From assembly GCA_019637815.1 (NCBI GenBank), contig JAHBUZ010000009.1:90134-154133 (forward strand): a stretch of DNA of 64,000 nt. The letters run 5' to 3'. Numbering within the stretch: position 1 is the first letter of the stretch; the number at the start of each line of letters is the position of its first letter. Below the pieces are notes generated by a model that was not told the DNA's origin, did not search any database, and saw nothing but the letters and a program-made list of their open reading frames with translations. Origin of the DNA: Chloroflexota bacterium (GTDB taxonomy: Bacteria > Chloroflexota > Limnocylindria > Limnocylindrales > CSP1-4). The position numbers and the translations under genes are program-made. Positions 1 to 8,805 of this stretch are shown one piece after another.

Positions 1-986
1 TGCTCGGTCTCGGCCGGTGCGCCCGGGATCGCGGCGGGCATCCCGCCATACGTGCTGAGCACGGAGGGCTGTGCCTCCTTCGCCTGCAGGAACAGGGTCT
101 CGCCGCCCGGCCCTTCCAGCAGCAGGATGTAGCAGCGCGTGCCCACGCTCCCCACGCCCACGATGCGCAGCACGTAGTCCACGACGCGGAACTGGCCGAG
201 CAGGACCGCCACGTCCTCCCGGACCGTCCGGCGATAGGCCGCGAAGAGGGTCTCCAGCTCCTCGATCGAGGCGTGGGGCACGTGCTGCGCGATGGGTGGC
301 TGGTCGACGATGCGCAGGGCACCGTGCTCCGTCCGCGTCGTGATGCGCGACATCACCTGGTCGGACGTCCGACCACGCGCCTTCTTCGCGGCTCGCCGGA
401 CGAGGGCACGATCCTCCGCGCGGGCACCCATCCGGCGCACGGCATCCTCGTCCGCCTGGATGAAGTAACGGTCGATGGCGCTTCGGTCCATGAGCTTCTG
501 GAGACCCATGCGATAGCCCCGCACGGCGGCGACCGCGGCATCACGGCAGGACGCCTCGCCGAGGCCGATGTCCCGACCCGCGAGATGGAGGCTCGCCGCG
601 AGCCGCTTGACGTCCCACTCCCACGGCCCGACGCCGCCCTCGTCGAAGTCGTTGAGGTCGAACATCAGCCGTCGCTCCGGTGACGCGTAGAAGCCGAGGT
701 TGGAGAGGTGTGCGTCACCACAGGACACGACGTGGACACCCGTGACCGGTGCGGCCGCGAGGTCCGCCGCGAACACGGCGGCGGTGCCTCGATAGCACGT
801 GAACGGCGACTGGAGCATCCGGCCCACCCGGACCGGCACCAGGTCCGGCAGACGGCTCCGGTGCTGCTCCTCGAGGAGCGCGATCGGATCGCGGTCCGAT
901 GGCAGACGGAGGGTCGCATGGTCCGCGCGGCGCAGGCTCGAGCGCAGCTCGCGCCCCCGGGCTCGGGCGGTCTCCAGGGATGTCAT
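1..986 (-). CDS. DUF2252 family protein (C-terminus beyond left edge)
   Basis: The reading frame runs leftward off the window, so about 328 residues are visible and the C-terminus is missing. Near residue 75 it has a CGDAHLSNLGFY segment, followed by FDLNDFDEGGVGPWEWD and then KRLAASLHLAG. These are the kinase-like (aminoglycoside-phosphotransferase-like) motifs of DUF2252: a DxHxxN-like catalytic loop and a downstream metal-binding acidic motif. The substrate of the family is unknown. The ATG start at 986 overlaps the stop of the upstream sensor kinase gene (ATGA), so the two are probably translated from one message. Family assignment is from motifs seen; a phosphotransferase role is inference. 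Confidence 0.82.
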   Translation of the reverse strand, partial: MTSLETARARGRELRSSLRRADHATLRLPSDRDPIALLEEQHRSRLPDLVPVRVGRMLQSPFTCYRGTAAVFAADLAAAPVTGVHVVSCGDAHLSNLGFYASPERRLMFDLNDFDEGGVGPWEWDVKRLAASLHLAGRDIGLGEASCRDAAVAAVRGYRMGLQKLMDRSAIDRYFIQADEDAVRRMGARAEDRALVRRAAKKARGRTSDQVMSRITTRTEHGALRIVDQPPIAQHVPHASIEELETLFAAYRRTVREDVAVLLGQFRVVDYVLRIVGVGSVGTRCYILLLEGPGGETLFLQAKEAQPSVLSTYGGMPAAIPGAPAETE

Positions 987-3610
987 CGGTCGGTCGTCCC
1001 TCCTGTGCCAGCGGCCGTGGATACGGCCATGGGTACCAGTGCCTCCACGGTGGTCCCGGCTCCGGGCCGCGACCGGATGCTGACCGTGCCGCCCAGCCGA
1101 CCCGCCCGCGCGCGCATCCCGGCCAGACCCAGCTGCGCCTCCGTGACCCCGCGCTCGTCGAATCCCTGGCCGTCGTCCTCCACCGAGAGGCACGCAGCGC
1201 GGCCGCGGCGCTCCAGGCGCACCCGTACCTGGGTCGCCCGTGCGTGCTTCACGACGTTGTGGAGCGCCTCCTGGGCCACGCGATACAGCGCCTCCTCGAC
1301 GTCCAGGGGCAGCCGATCGGGCAGCTCCGCCTCCACCAGCACCGACAGTCCGACGCGGCTCTCGAGGGCCGCCCCGTGGGTCCGCAGCGCCTGCACGAGA
1401 CCGTCGCGCTCCAGACTCGCGGGTCGCAGCTCGAACAGCAGGGACCGCATCTCGGCGAGCGCCTCGCGCTGGAGCTGACGCAGCTCGTCGAACTTGGCGA
1501 TCGCCGCGTCACGGTCCCGGGGCAGGAGCACCTCGATGGAGCGGGTCACGAGTGTCATCGCGAACAGCGCCTGGGTCACCGAGTCATGCAGCTCGCGGGC
1601 CAGGTGCGCCCGCTCCGAGCTTGCCGCGATCTCCGCCGCCTGGCGCCGCAGCTCCCGCTCCAGTCGGCTCCGGTCCGACAGGTCACGGGCGGCCCCGTGC
1701 CCGCCGACCAGCTCCCCGTCCCGGAACATGCCCGTCGCGAAGTTCTCGACCGGGACGCTCGTGCCGTCCCGTCGCCGGAGCGCCAACCGGGCCACGACCA
1801 CCCGCTCCGGGTGCGCCATGACGTCCTCGAACTGCTGGCGCGCGTGAGGTCGGGACTCCGGCGCAAGGAGCTCCTCCATCGACCGACCGATCAGCTCCGA
1901 GGGGTGGAAGCCCGTCAGCCGCTCGATGACATCGCTCAGGAACGTGGGCCGCCCCTCCCGGTCCACCTCCCAGACGATGTCCGGGGAGGCCGTCACGAGG
2001 TATCGGTACCGGGCCTCCGATTCGCGCAGCTGCTGCTCCGACCGGCGGAGCCGTTCCAGCAATCGAGCATTGGACAGGGCGATGCCCGCCTGGCGGGCGA
2101 GGACCTCGAGTCGAGCCGCATCGGCCTCCGTGAAGGCGTCGGGCACGGTCGATTCGGCGAGCAGGGCGCCCAGTGGCTGGTCGCCATCGAAGATGGGCAC
2201 CACGATGGCGGACGGCAGGTCCAGCGCCGCCGTGTAGCGGTCGGGCCCGGGTCGATGGACGAAGCGCGTGTCGTTGAGGTAGTCCCCGGTGATGACCGGT
2301 CGCCGCTCGGCGATGGCCTTGCCGGTCATGCCCTCATCGAAGCCGATGGCCTCATCCCTGGGCCACGGGTCCCGCCCTCGCTCGGTGGGTGAGTACCAGA
2401 TCCAGGACGGCCCGTCCGGCTCGTCCTCGAGGATGTTGATGAACACCCGGTCGGTGTCGAGGAGCCCCGCGCCCTCCGCGGCGATGCGATGGAGCACCTC
2501 CTCCGGGTCACGCACCGCGTTGATCTCCGCGGTGATCTCGCGGAGCGCCCGCTCCATGGCCGCCTGCCGACCGAGCTCCGCGCGGGACCGGTCCAGCTGC
2601 TCGATGAGCCGTGCGTTCGTGATGGCGACCGATGCCTGGTGGGCCAGGATCATCAGCAGCTCCGCCTCACGGGGGCCGTAGGCGTCGACCTCGCCCGTGT
2701 AGACCGTGAGCGTTCCCAGCGACCCGTGCTCCGCCTGGATGGGCACCGCGAGCGCGGACCGGATGCCATGGCGGGCCGCGAACTCATCCGGCTGGCGGGC
2801 GTGGTGGAAGCGGAGGTCGGCGAGATAGTCGCCCGTCCAGACCGGACCGCCGATGGCGACCGCGCGACCCGAGATGCCCTCGCCCGGCTCCGCCTCACCA
2901 TCACCCTCGATGGGTCCCAGACCCGGGTTGCGGCCGGTCGTCGCGTCATAGCCCCAGTGGAGCGTGTCGTCGCCCTCGTGGAGCAGATCGATCCGGGCGC
3001 CGTCCGCGCCCAGGAGCGTGGCTGCGCTGTCGACCGCCCGCTGGAGGACCTCCGCGGGGTCGTGGGTCACCGTGAGCCGTGCCGCGATCTCCCGGAGCGC
3101 CTGCTCGACACCGATGCGCCGGGACAGCTCACGTCGGGAGGCGGCGAGCTGGTGGACCAGGTCCGCGGCCCGCAGACTCGCGGCGATGTGCCCTGCGAGC
3201 GCGTGCGCCAGACGTTCGTGGGTCCCGTCGAAGGCATCCGGGCGTCGGCTGACCGCGACCAGGGTGCCCAGGACCGTCGCGCCGTCCGCGAGGGGCGCGA
3301 GGATGACGGATCGGACATCGGGGAGCGCCGTGAGCGAGTCCGGCGTGAGGGTCGCGGGCGCGTCCGACGCCAGGCCCACCGCACCCGACGGCAGGCCCAC
3401 CGCGGCAGCGATGGTCGGCTGACCCGAGTCGGGATCGTGGAGGGACACGATGCCGCCATCACCCCCCAGGAGTCGGATCGCCTCCTCGAGCGCGGGACGC
3501 AGCTGGCCCTGGACGTCCGGTGACCCGAGCGAGCGGGCCGTGTGCGACCCAGGGTCGGACAGCGGGTCACCCGGGGACGGGGGAGGAGGCGAGCCGGTGT
3601 GGGCGGTCAC
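983..3610 (-). CDS. GAF-GAF-GAF-PAS sensor histidine kinase, NarL-type
   Basis: Cytoplasmic sensor kinase of about 875 residues with no obvious membrane segment. Domains in order: GAF at about 36-150, GAF at about 182-335, GAF at about 365-515, PAS/PAC at about 530-645, a HisKA_3 dimerisation domain with the phospho-accepting histidine H675 in ARELHDSVTQAL, and a C-terminal HATPase_c with VEDDGQGFDE and GLAGMRARAG. HisKA_3 kinases normally phosphorylate a LuxR/NarL-type response regulator, but no such regulator is in the window. I chose the GTG at 3610 because the longer frame to 3694 has a Pro/Arg-rich, non-domain N-terminus. The last base pairs overlap the DUF2252 start, giving a two-gene operon. 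The ligand sensed is unknown. Confidence 0.88.
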   Translation of the reverse strand: MTAHTGSPPPPSPGDPLSDPGSHTARSLGSPDVQGQLRPALEEAIRLLGGDGGIVSLHDPDSGQPTIAAAVGLPSGAVGLASDAPATLTPDSLTALPDVRSVILAPLADGATVLGTLVAVSRRPDAFDGTHERLAHALAGHIAASLRAADLVHQLAASRRELSRRIGVEQALREIAARLTVTHDPAEVLQRAVDSAATLLGADGARIDLLHEGDDTLHWGYDATTGRNPGLGPIEGDGEAEPGEGISGRAVAIGGPVWTGDYLADLRFHHARQPDEFAARHGIRSALAVPIQAEHGSLGTLTVYTGEVDAYGPREAELLMILAHQASVAITNARLIEQLDRSRAELGRQAAMERALREITAEINAVRDPEEVLHRIAAEGAGLLDTDRVFINILEDEPDGPSWIWYSPTERGRDPWPRDEAIGFDEGMTGKAIAERRPVITGDYLNDTRFVHRPGPDRYTAALDLPSAIVVPIFDGDQPLGALLAESTVPDAFTEADAARLEVLARQAGIALSNARLLERLRRSEQQLRESEARYRYLVTASPDIVWEVDREGRPTFLSDVIERLTGFHPSELIGRSMEELLAPESRPHARQQFEDVMAHPERVVVARLALRRRDGTSVPVENFATGMFRDGELVGGHGAARDLSDRSRLERELRRQAAEIAASSERAHLARELHDSVTQALFAMTLVTRSIEVLLPRDRDAAIAKFDELRQLQREALAEMRSLLFELRPASLERDGLVQALRTHGAALESRVGLSVLVEAELPDRLPLDVEEALYRVAQEALHNVVKHARATQVRVRLERRGRAACLSVEDDGQGFDERGVTEAQLGLAGMRARAGRLGGTVSIRSRPGAGTTVEALVPMAVSTAAGTGGTTDR

Positions 3611-3740
3611 GCCGCGAGCATAGCCGGCGGGCTGCGGCGGGTGGGGGAGGGTGCCCGGCGCCCGAGTGATCCGGAGGCACGCCGCTCGTCGCACCCACGG
3701 CTGCCGTCCACGGACGCTGACGACACGCCCACCGGACTCC

Positions 3741-3834
3741 TATGCCACGCGTCGCTGCATAGCATCTTGACCGCAACATTTGTTGCTGCGAGGATACCAA
3801 CCAGCAACGGTCATTCCATCACAACGGGAGGAGG
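3741..3834 (+). promoter_or_regulatory. Promoter and palindromic operator of the first ABC/catabolic operon
   Basis: A -35-like TTGACC lies at 3767-3772 and a -10-like AGGATA at 3791-3796, 18 bp apart. Between them sits the inverted repeat GCAACA-TT-TGTTGC at 3773-3786. A second inverted repeat, TATGC...GCATA, lies at 3741-3761. A strong ribosome site, GGGAGGAGGA, is at about 3825-3834, just before the GTG start at 3841. The same 12-bp core with one base different (CAACATATGTTG) lies upstream of the convergent operon at 18.4 kb, so this is probably the binding site of a shared repressor. The regulator gene is not recognisable in the window. Confidence 0.68.
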
Positions 3835-3840
3835 ATCGAC

Positions 3841-5010
3841 GTGGTTGCATCTGGCAGGGGCTCGCGCAGCGGGAAGCTGGCCTGCGCGCTGGGCCTGGCA
3901 GGGACGCTGGCGCTCGGTGCCATCGCACCAGCGATGGCACAGGATCCGAGTGGGTCCGCGCCGGCCGTGCACTCGAACCCCGAGGTCGCGGCCGGGAAGG
4001 CGCGCATCCAGGCGGTCTACGACGAGGTCGCCGGCCTGACGGGCGAGGAGCGTCGCGCGAAGCTCGTCGAGATGGCGCTGGCCGAGGGCGGCGAGGTGGC
4101 CTTCTACGGGTCGCTCCAGCCGGAGCAGTCCGGGCCCATCCTGGTCGACTTCGAGAACCTCACGGGCGTGGAGACCATCCACTATCGCGCGGGTGGCAAC
4201 ACCGTCGCCACCAAGATCCTCGAGGAGGTCGACGCGGGGTTCACGGGCGCCGACGTGGTGGCCATCAACGCCGCGGAGATCATCCTCCTGGATGACGCGG
4301 GGATCCTCGCCTCTCTGGCATCCGAGCCACTGCGGGAGACCCTCCTCGAATCCACGCGCTTCGAGAACTGGCTCGGCGTCTACCTCAACGCCTTCGTGTA
4401 CTCCTGGAACACGGACCTCGTGGACGCGTCGACGTTGCCGGGCACCCATGAAGGCATGCTCGCGGACTTCCAGGGCACGATGGCCTTCGACATCGACAAC
4501 TACGACTGGTTCTTCGCGCTCACGAACGACTACCTCATCGGTGAGCTCGGCTGGACCCAGGAACAGGCGGTCGAGGCACTCAAGGCGCGCATGGCCAAGA
4601 GCCGCCTGAGCTCGGGCACGACCCTGACCCTCCAGCTGCTGGCGGCCGGGGAGTTCGACCTGTCACCGACCGGCTACGCGAGCACCATCAACCAGATGTC
4701 GGCTGATGGCGCCCCCGTGGGTTGGTATCCCGGCCAGCCGGAGCCGGTGTTCGTGCGACCCAACGGCATCGGCATCGTGGCCAACACGACGCGGCCGGCG
4801 AGTGCGATCCTGCTCCTGGAGTACTTCCTGAGCGATGCCCAGGAGACCCTCGCGACCCGGTTCGGTCGGACACCCGCGAGCGTCGAGGTCTCGTCGGGAG
4901 GCATCCCGGAGGAGCTCGACACCCGGATGGTGGACATCGAGGCCTTCGCCGAGAAGGAGGATGAGTACCGGGCTCTCTGGGACGAGATCGTGGACGCAGC
5001 TGGAGGCTGA
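3841..5010 (+). CDS. ABC transporter solute-binding protein (ferric/organo-anion type)
   Basis: Secreted binding protein of 389 residues. Residues 1-33 form a signal peptide (Arg/Lys-rich start, hydrophobic LACALGLAGTLALGAIA, cleavage after AMA before QDP). The mature part has the fold of periplasmic iron/thiamine/2-aminoethylphosphonate binding proteins: VAFYGSLQPE strand, NTVATKILEEVDAG, GADVVAINAAE, FVYSWNTDLV, and the late domain VGWYPGQPEPVFVRPNGIGI. The start is GTG at 3841 with a strong GGAGGA ribosome site. It shares an N-terminal segment (LTGEERRAKLVEMA, then VAFYGS) with the binding protein at 17.3-18.4 kb, so the two are paralogues. First gene of a rightward operon. The ligand is unknown; an anionic organic compound is a guess from the enzymes that follow. 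Confidence 0.85.
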   Translation: MVASGRGSRSGKLACALGLAGTLALGAIAPAMAQDPSGSAPAVHSNPEVAAGKARIQAVYDEVAGLTGEERRAKLVEMALAEGGEVAFYGSLQPEQSGPILVDFENLTGVETIHYRAGGNTVATKILEEVDAGFTGADVVAINAAEIILLDDAGILASLASEPLRETLLESTRFENWLGVYLNAFVYSWNTDLVDASTLPGTHEGMLADFQGTMAFDIDNYDWFFALTNDYLIGELGWTQEQAVEALKARMAKSRLSSGTTLTLQLLAAGEFDLSPTGYASTINQMSADGAPVGWYPGQPEPVFVRPNGIGIVANTTRPASAILLLEYFLSDAQETLATRFGRTPASVEVSSGGIPEELDTRMVDIEAFAEKEDEYRALWDEIVDAAGG

Positions 5011-5067
5011 GCCTCCGCGACACGACCACTCGGTAGTGACGGCGCTGCCACGAGGTGGCGCCGTCAC
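5002..5067 (+). promoter_or_regulatory. Stem-loops between binding-protein and permease genes
   Basis: Two hairpins fill the 78-bp gap. GGAGGC-TGA-GCCTCC at 5002-5016 encloses the stop codon. The second pairs GTGACGGCG (5036-5044) with CGCCGTCAC (5059-5067), then CCAC with GTGG around a GAG loop. No T-run follows, so a complete terminator is unlikely. Such structures commonly protect the upstream binding-protein message or partly terminate, giving more binding protein than permease. Confidence 0.6.
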
Positions 5068-5088
5068 CGTTCCAGGAGCAGTCAGATC

Positions 5089-6834
5089 GTGTCCGTCCTG
5101 GCCCCCACGGCCGATGATGCCCAGCCCGACGGGCCGATGCCCGGTCGGTTCCGACGACTGGCGCGGCGGGCCGTCCAGCCCAAGGTCCTCATCCTCGGCT
5201 CGGCGGTCGTCGTGGTCGCCTACCTGGCGATCGTGCCCATCATCTTCCTGGTGCTCGGCACGTTCGTGGGCCCGGAAGGCGTCACCCTCGACGCCTTCCG
5301 TCGGGCCTACTCCCGCACCGACTTCAGTGTGCTCGCGCTCAACTCGGCGACCTTCGCGATCGGTGCGACCACCGTCTCACTCACCATCGGGGCGCTCCTC
5401 GCGTTCCTGACGGAGCGGACCGACGTCCGGTTCAAGCGGGTCATCTTCGCGAGCGCGCTGGTGCCCCTGGTGATCCCGGGGCTGCTGTACACGATCTCGT
5501 GGATCTTCCTGCTGAGCCCTCGGATCGGTGTCTACAACAAGGTCCTCGAGCCCATCGTCGGCCCGGGCGCGCTCGACGTCTTCACGATCGGCGGACTGAT
5601 CTTCGTGGAAGGGCTGGCGGAGGCGCCCGTGGCCTTCCTGCTCATGGTCGCCGCGTTCCGCTCGATGGACCCCTCGCTCGAGGAGTCCGCGATGATGAGC
5701 GGCGTGCCCGTGCGCACCCTGTTCCGACGCATCACGCTGCCGCTGGTGCGTCCGGCGTTGTTCGGCGCATTCCTCCTCACCTTCGTCAAGAACCTCCAGA
5801 CCTTCGAGGGGCCAGCGCTCCTCGGCGTGCCGGGCGATGTCTGGGTGTTCACGTCACAGATCTGGCGGTCACTCAACTTCCTGCCGCCCGACTACGGCGC
5901 CGCCGGGGCGCTGTCGCTCACGCTGGTCCTGGTCACCACGCTGGGCATGTGGATCTACTACCGCTCCACACGTGGCGCCAAGCGATACCAGACCATCAGT
6001 GGCAAGGGGTTCCGGCCGCGGACGATCGCCCTGGGTCCCATGCGCGACGTGGTCAGCGGCGTGGTGGTCATCTACTTCGTGCTGACCATCATCGTGCCCG
6101 TGCTGATGCTCGTGTACATGTCGACCCAGAAGTTCTATTCCATCCCGACGCTCGAGCGTCTGGGTCGCGCGAGCCTCGACAGCTATCGCGAGGTGCTGGA
6201 GCGCCCGCAGATCCTGGACGCGTTCACCCACTCGTTCATGCTGTCCATCGCGACCGGGTTGATCGTCCTCGGGCTCGCAGCCCTGGTGTCGTGGTTCACG
6301 GTCCGGAGCCGGGTGCGCGGCCGGTGGCTGCTGGACAACCTCATGCTGTTGCCGCTCTCGCTGCCAGGTCTCGTGATCGGCGTGTCGCTGCTGTTCGTCT
6401 ATCTGCGGTTCCCGCTGCCCATCTACGGGACGCTGTGGATCCTCCTCATCGCCTACGTCACGGGCAAGCTGCCGCATGGCATGCGCTACGCGTCGGCGTC
6501 GATGTACCAGATCGGCTCCGACCTCGACGAGTCAGCCCAGGTCAGCGGAGCGAGCTGGCTCGAGGTGTTCCGTCGGATCTATCTGCCGCTGCTGTTCCCG
6601 GGGCTGTTCGCCGGGTTCCTGTTCATCGTCCTGACCACGATGCGGGAGCTGGGCAGCTCGCTCCTGCTCTATTCGCCGGGCAACGAGGTCATCTCCACGG
6701 TCATCTGGGAGATGTATGCGAACGGCCAGTTCACGCAGCTCGCGGCGCTCGGGGTGATCCTGATCGCGATCTCGCTGTGCATCGTCGCTGCCGCGCACCT
6801 CGTGGCCCGACGCTACGGCTTCCAGGCGCGCTAG
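5089..6834 (+). CDS. ABC transporter permease, fused double-domain (FbpB-like)
   Basis: Membrane protein of 581 residues with two tandem permease domains and about 12 membrane segments. Each half carries an EAA-type loop that contacts the ATPase: ESAMMSGVPVRTLFRRITLPLVRPAL in the first half and ESAQVSGASWLEVFRRIYLPLLFPGL in the second (each quoted in parts of the same loop). The length fits the fused FbpB/ThiP-like permeases of ferric or organo-anion importers. The start is GTG at 5089, preceded by AGGAG. It lies 78 bp after the binding-protein gene, separated by the hairpins, and 32 bp before the ATPase gene. Confidence 0.9.
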   Translation: MSVLAPTADDAQPDGPMPGRFRRLARRAVQPKVLILGSAVVVVAYLAIVPIIFLVLGTFVGPEGVTLDAFRRAYSRTDFSVLALNSATFAIGATTVSLTIGALLAFLTERTDVRFKRVIFASALVPLVIPGLLYTISWIFLLSPRIGVYNKVLEPIVGPGALDVFTIGGLIFVEGLAEAPVAFLLMVAAFRSMDPSLEESAMMSGVPVRTLFRRITLPLVRPALFGAFLLTFVKNLQTFEGPALLGVPGDVWVFTSQIWRSLNFLPPDYGAAGALSLTLVLVTTLGMWIYYRSTRGAKRYQTISGKGFRPRTIALGPMRDVVSGVVVIYFVLTIIVPVLMLVYMSTQKFYSIPTLERLGRASLDSYREVLERPQILDAFTHSFMLSIATGLIVLGLAALVSWFTVRSRVRGRWLLDNLMLLPLSLPGLVIGVSLLFVYLRFPLPIYGTLWILLIAYVTGKLPHGMRYASASMYQIGSDLDESAQVSGASWLEVFRRIYLPLLFPGLFAGFLFIVLTTMRELGSSLLLYSPGNEVISTVIWEMYANGQFTQLAALGVILIAISLCIVAAAHLVARRYGFQAR

Positions 6835-6866
6835 GTGGCGCCCGACAGACGGATGGGTGGTGACCT

Positions 6867-7988
6867 GTGTTGACGATCGACGACCTCCACAAGGCATATG
6901 CCACCGGCAAGTCCGAATCGCACCAGGCGATGCGCGCCGTCGACGGCGTGTCGCTGGAGGTGGGTGAAGGGGAGTTCTACACGCTGCTCGGCCCGTCCGG
7001 GTGCGGCAAGACGACGACGCTCCGAAGCATCGCGGGTCTCGAGGTCCCCGACACCGGTGTGATCACGGTCGACGGCCGGGTGCTCTTCTCCTCTCGCGAG
7101 GGGGTCAACATCCCGCCCCACAAGCGCGGTCTGGGCATGGTGTTCCAGTCCTATGCGATCTGGCCGCACATGAACGTCTATCAGAACGTGGCGTTCCCGC
7201 TGACGGTGCGATCGGCGCGTGCGCGGTTCCCGAAGCGGGAGGTCCGCGGCCGCGTGGAACGCGCGCTCTCCGTGGTGCGCCTCGATCACCTGGCGGGTCG
7301 TCCGGCGACCGACCTGTCCGGTGGCCAGCAGCAGCGACTGGCCCTCGCTCGGGCGCTCGTCATGGAGCCTCGTCTGCTGCTGCTCGACGAGCCCCTGTCG
7401 AACCTCGACGCCAAGCTTCGCGAGGAGATGCGCTTCGAGCTCAAGCGCCTCCAGCGCGAGCTGGGCATCACCGCGATCTACGTCACCCACGACCAGGTAG
7501 AGGCGCTGACGATGTCCAGCGTGATCGCGGTGATGCATGACGGCAAGGTCGAGCAGATCGGGAAGCCGCGTGAGGTGTACGACCACCCGGCCACGCGATT
7601 CGTGGCCGACTTCATCGGCACCTCGAACCTGCTCGATGGGACGGTGGTCGCGCCCGCTGCGGACGGACACTACGAGGTCGAGACCTCGATCGGCCGCCTC
7701 GTGGCGGTCGCGAGCATCCCGCTGGCCGCGGGCACGCCGGTCTCGGTGAGCGTGCGACCCGAGCATCTCTCCCTCGATCTGGCGGACTCCGGTGAGGGCC
7801 AGGTCGGCGTCTGGAGCGGCGTCGTCACGACCCGGGACTTCACCGGCGACGCCGTCGACTACCGGGTCCAGGCAGGGGAGGTGCTCCTGCGGGTGCGCGC
7901 CGACAGCCGTGTCGTCATCGCGCCGTCGACCCACGTGCGCATCACAGTCGATCCTGATCGCTGCGCGGTCGTGCCGCGCTCCAACTAG
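6867..7988 (+). CDS. ABC transporter ATP-binding protein (FbpC/PotA-like)
   Basis: ATPase of 373 residues. Walker A GPSGCGKTT is at 42-50, the Q-loop is in GMVFQSYAIWPHMNV, the signature is LSGGQQQRLALARAL, Walker B is LLLLDEPLSNLD, and the switch histidine is in YVTHDQVEA. A TOBE-type domain follows (VSVSVRPEHLSLD). The Q-loop sequence SYAIWPHM is typical of ATPases partnered with FbpB-like fused permeases. Start is GTG at 6867; TTG at 6870 is an alternative. It completes an importer with the two genes before it. Confidence 0.92.
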   Translation: MLTIDDLHKAYATGKSESHQAMRAVDGVSLEVGEGEFYTLLGPSGCGKTTTLRSIAGLEVPDTGVITVDGRVLFSSREGVNIPPHKRGLGMVFQSYAIWPHMNVYQNVAFPLTVRSARARFPKREVRGRVERALSVVRLDHLAGRPATDLSGGQQQRLALARALVMEPRLLLLDEPLSNLDAKLREEMRFELKRLQRELGITAIYVTHDQVEALTMSSVIAVMHDGKVEQIGKPREVYDHPATRFVADFIGTSNLLDGTVVAPAADGHYEVETSIGRLVAVASIPLAAGTPVSVSVRPEHLSLDLADSGEGQVGVWSGVVTTRDFTGDAVDYRVQAGEVLLRVRADSRVVIAPSTHVRITVDPDRCAVVPRSN

Positions 7989-7997
7989 GGGGAATGC

Positions 7998-8756
7998 ATG
8001 TCCGAGGATCTGATCGCCGAGGTCGTCACCATCCAGGGTCACGGAGGGGACTGGATCCCGGCATACGTGGCCCGGCCGCTCGGGCCTGGTCCCTACCCGA
8101 GCGTCGTGGTGCTCCACCACCGTGACGGCTGGGACAAGAGCTCCAAGGAGGTCGCGCGTCGGCTGGCCTGGGAGGGCATCGCGTGCGTGATGCCGCATCT
8201 CCATCATCGGGAGGCGCCCGGTCAGCCATCCGCGGTCGCTGCCGAGGTCGCCCTGAAGGCGGGCGGCATCCCGGACGACCGGTGTGTCGGGGACACGGCC
8301 GGTGCCTACGAGTACCTGCGACATCAGCCGTGGGCGAGCGAGCGGATCGGCGTCCTGGGCTACTGCTCCGGCGGCCGCCAAGCGTTCCTGGCTGCCACTT
8401 CGATCCCGTTCGACACGGTCGTCATGTGTTACTCGCCGCGCGTCAACGCCAAGGGGGATGACATCACGCCACTGTCGCCGGTCGCACCGTTGTCGCTGGC
8501 GGCGGGTATCCAGGGCACGGTGCTGGGCATCTTCGGGCAGGAGGACCCCCGGCCGTCCCCGGCGGATGTCGCGGAGATCGGCGCGGAGCTGACGCGGCTC
8601 GGCAAGGAGCACACCTTCCGGACCTTCGAGAACGCAGGTCATGCCTTCATGGCCAATGACCGCACCAACTACCGAGTGGAGGCGGCCAACGCCGCATGGG
8701 TCGAGAAGCTGGCCTGGCTGCGCAGCCAGCTCGGCCCGACACCCACGGACGCCTGA
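7998..8756 (+). CDS. Dienelactone hydrolase family protein
   Basis: Alpha/beta hydrolase of 252 residues. The probable triad is Cys123 (GYCSGG nucleophile elbow), Asp183 (GQEDPRPS) and His215 (NAGHAFM), which is the Cys-Asp-His arrangement of dienelactone hydrolases. The family opens lactone rings or thioesters in aromatic breakdown, and related members act on other esters. It starts nine bases after the ATPase stop behind an AGGGGGA ribosome site, so it is co-transcribed with the importer. It probably acts on the imported compound or an intermediate; the actual substrate cannot be read from the sequence. Confidence 0.87.
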   Translation: MSEDLIAEVVTIQGHGGDWIPAYVARPLGPGPYPSVVVLHHRDGWDKSSKEVARRLAWEGIACVMPHLHHREAPGQPSAVAAEVALKAGGIPDDRCVGDTAGAYEYLRHQPWASERIGVLGYCSGGRQAFLAATSIPFDTVVMCYSPRVNAKGDDITPLSPVAPLSLAAGIQGTVLGIFGQEDPRPSPADVAEIGAELTRLGKEHTFRTFENAGHAFMANDRTNYRVEAANAAWVEKLAWLRSQLGPTPTDA

Positions 8757-8805
8757 CCTCCCTCGCCGTCCACATCCCGATACACGACTGACAGGAGCGC
8801 CTTGC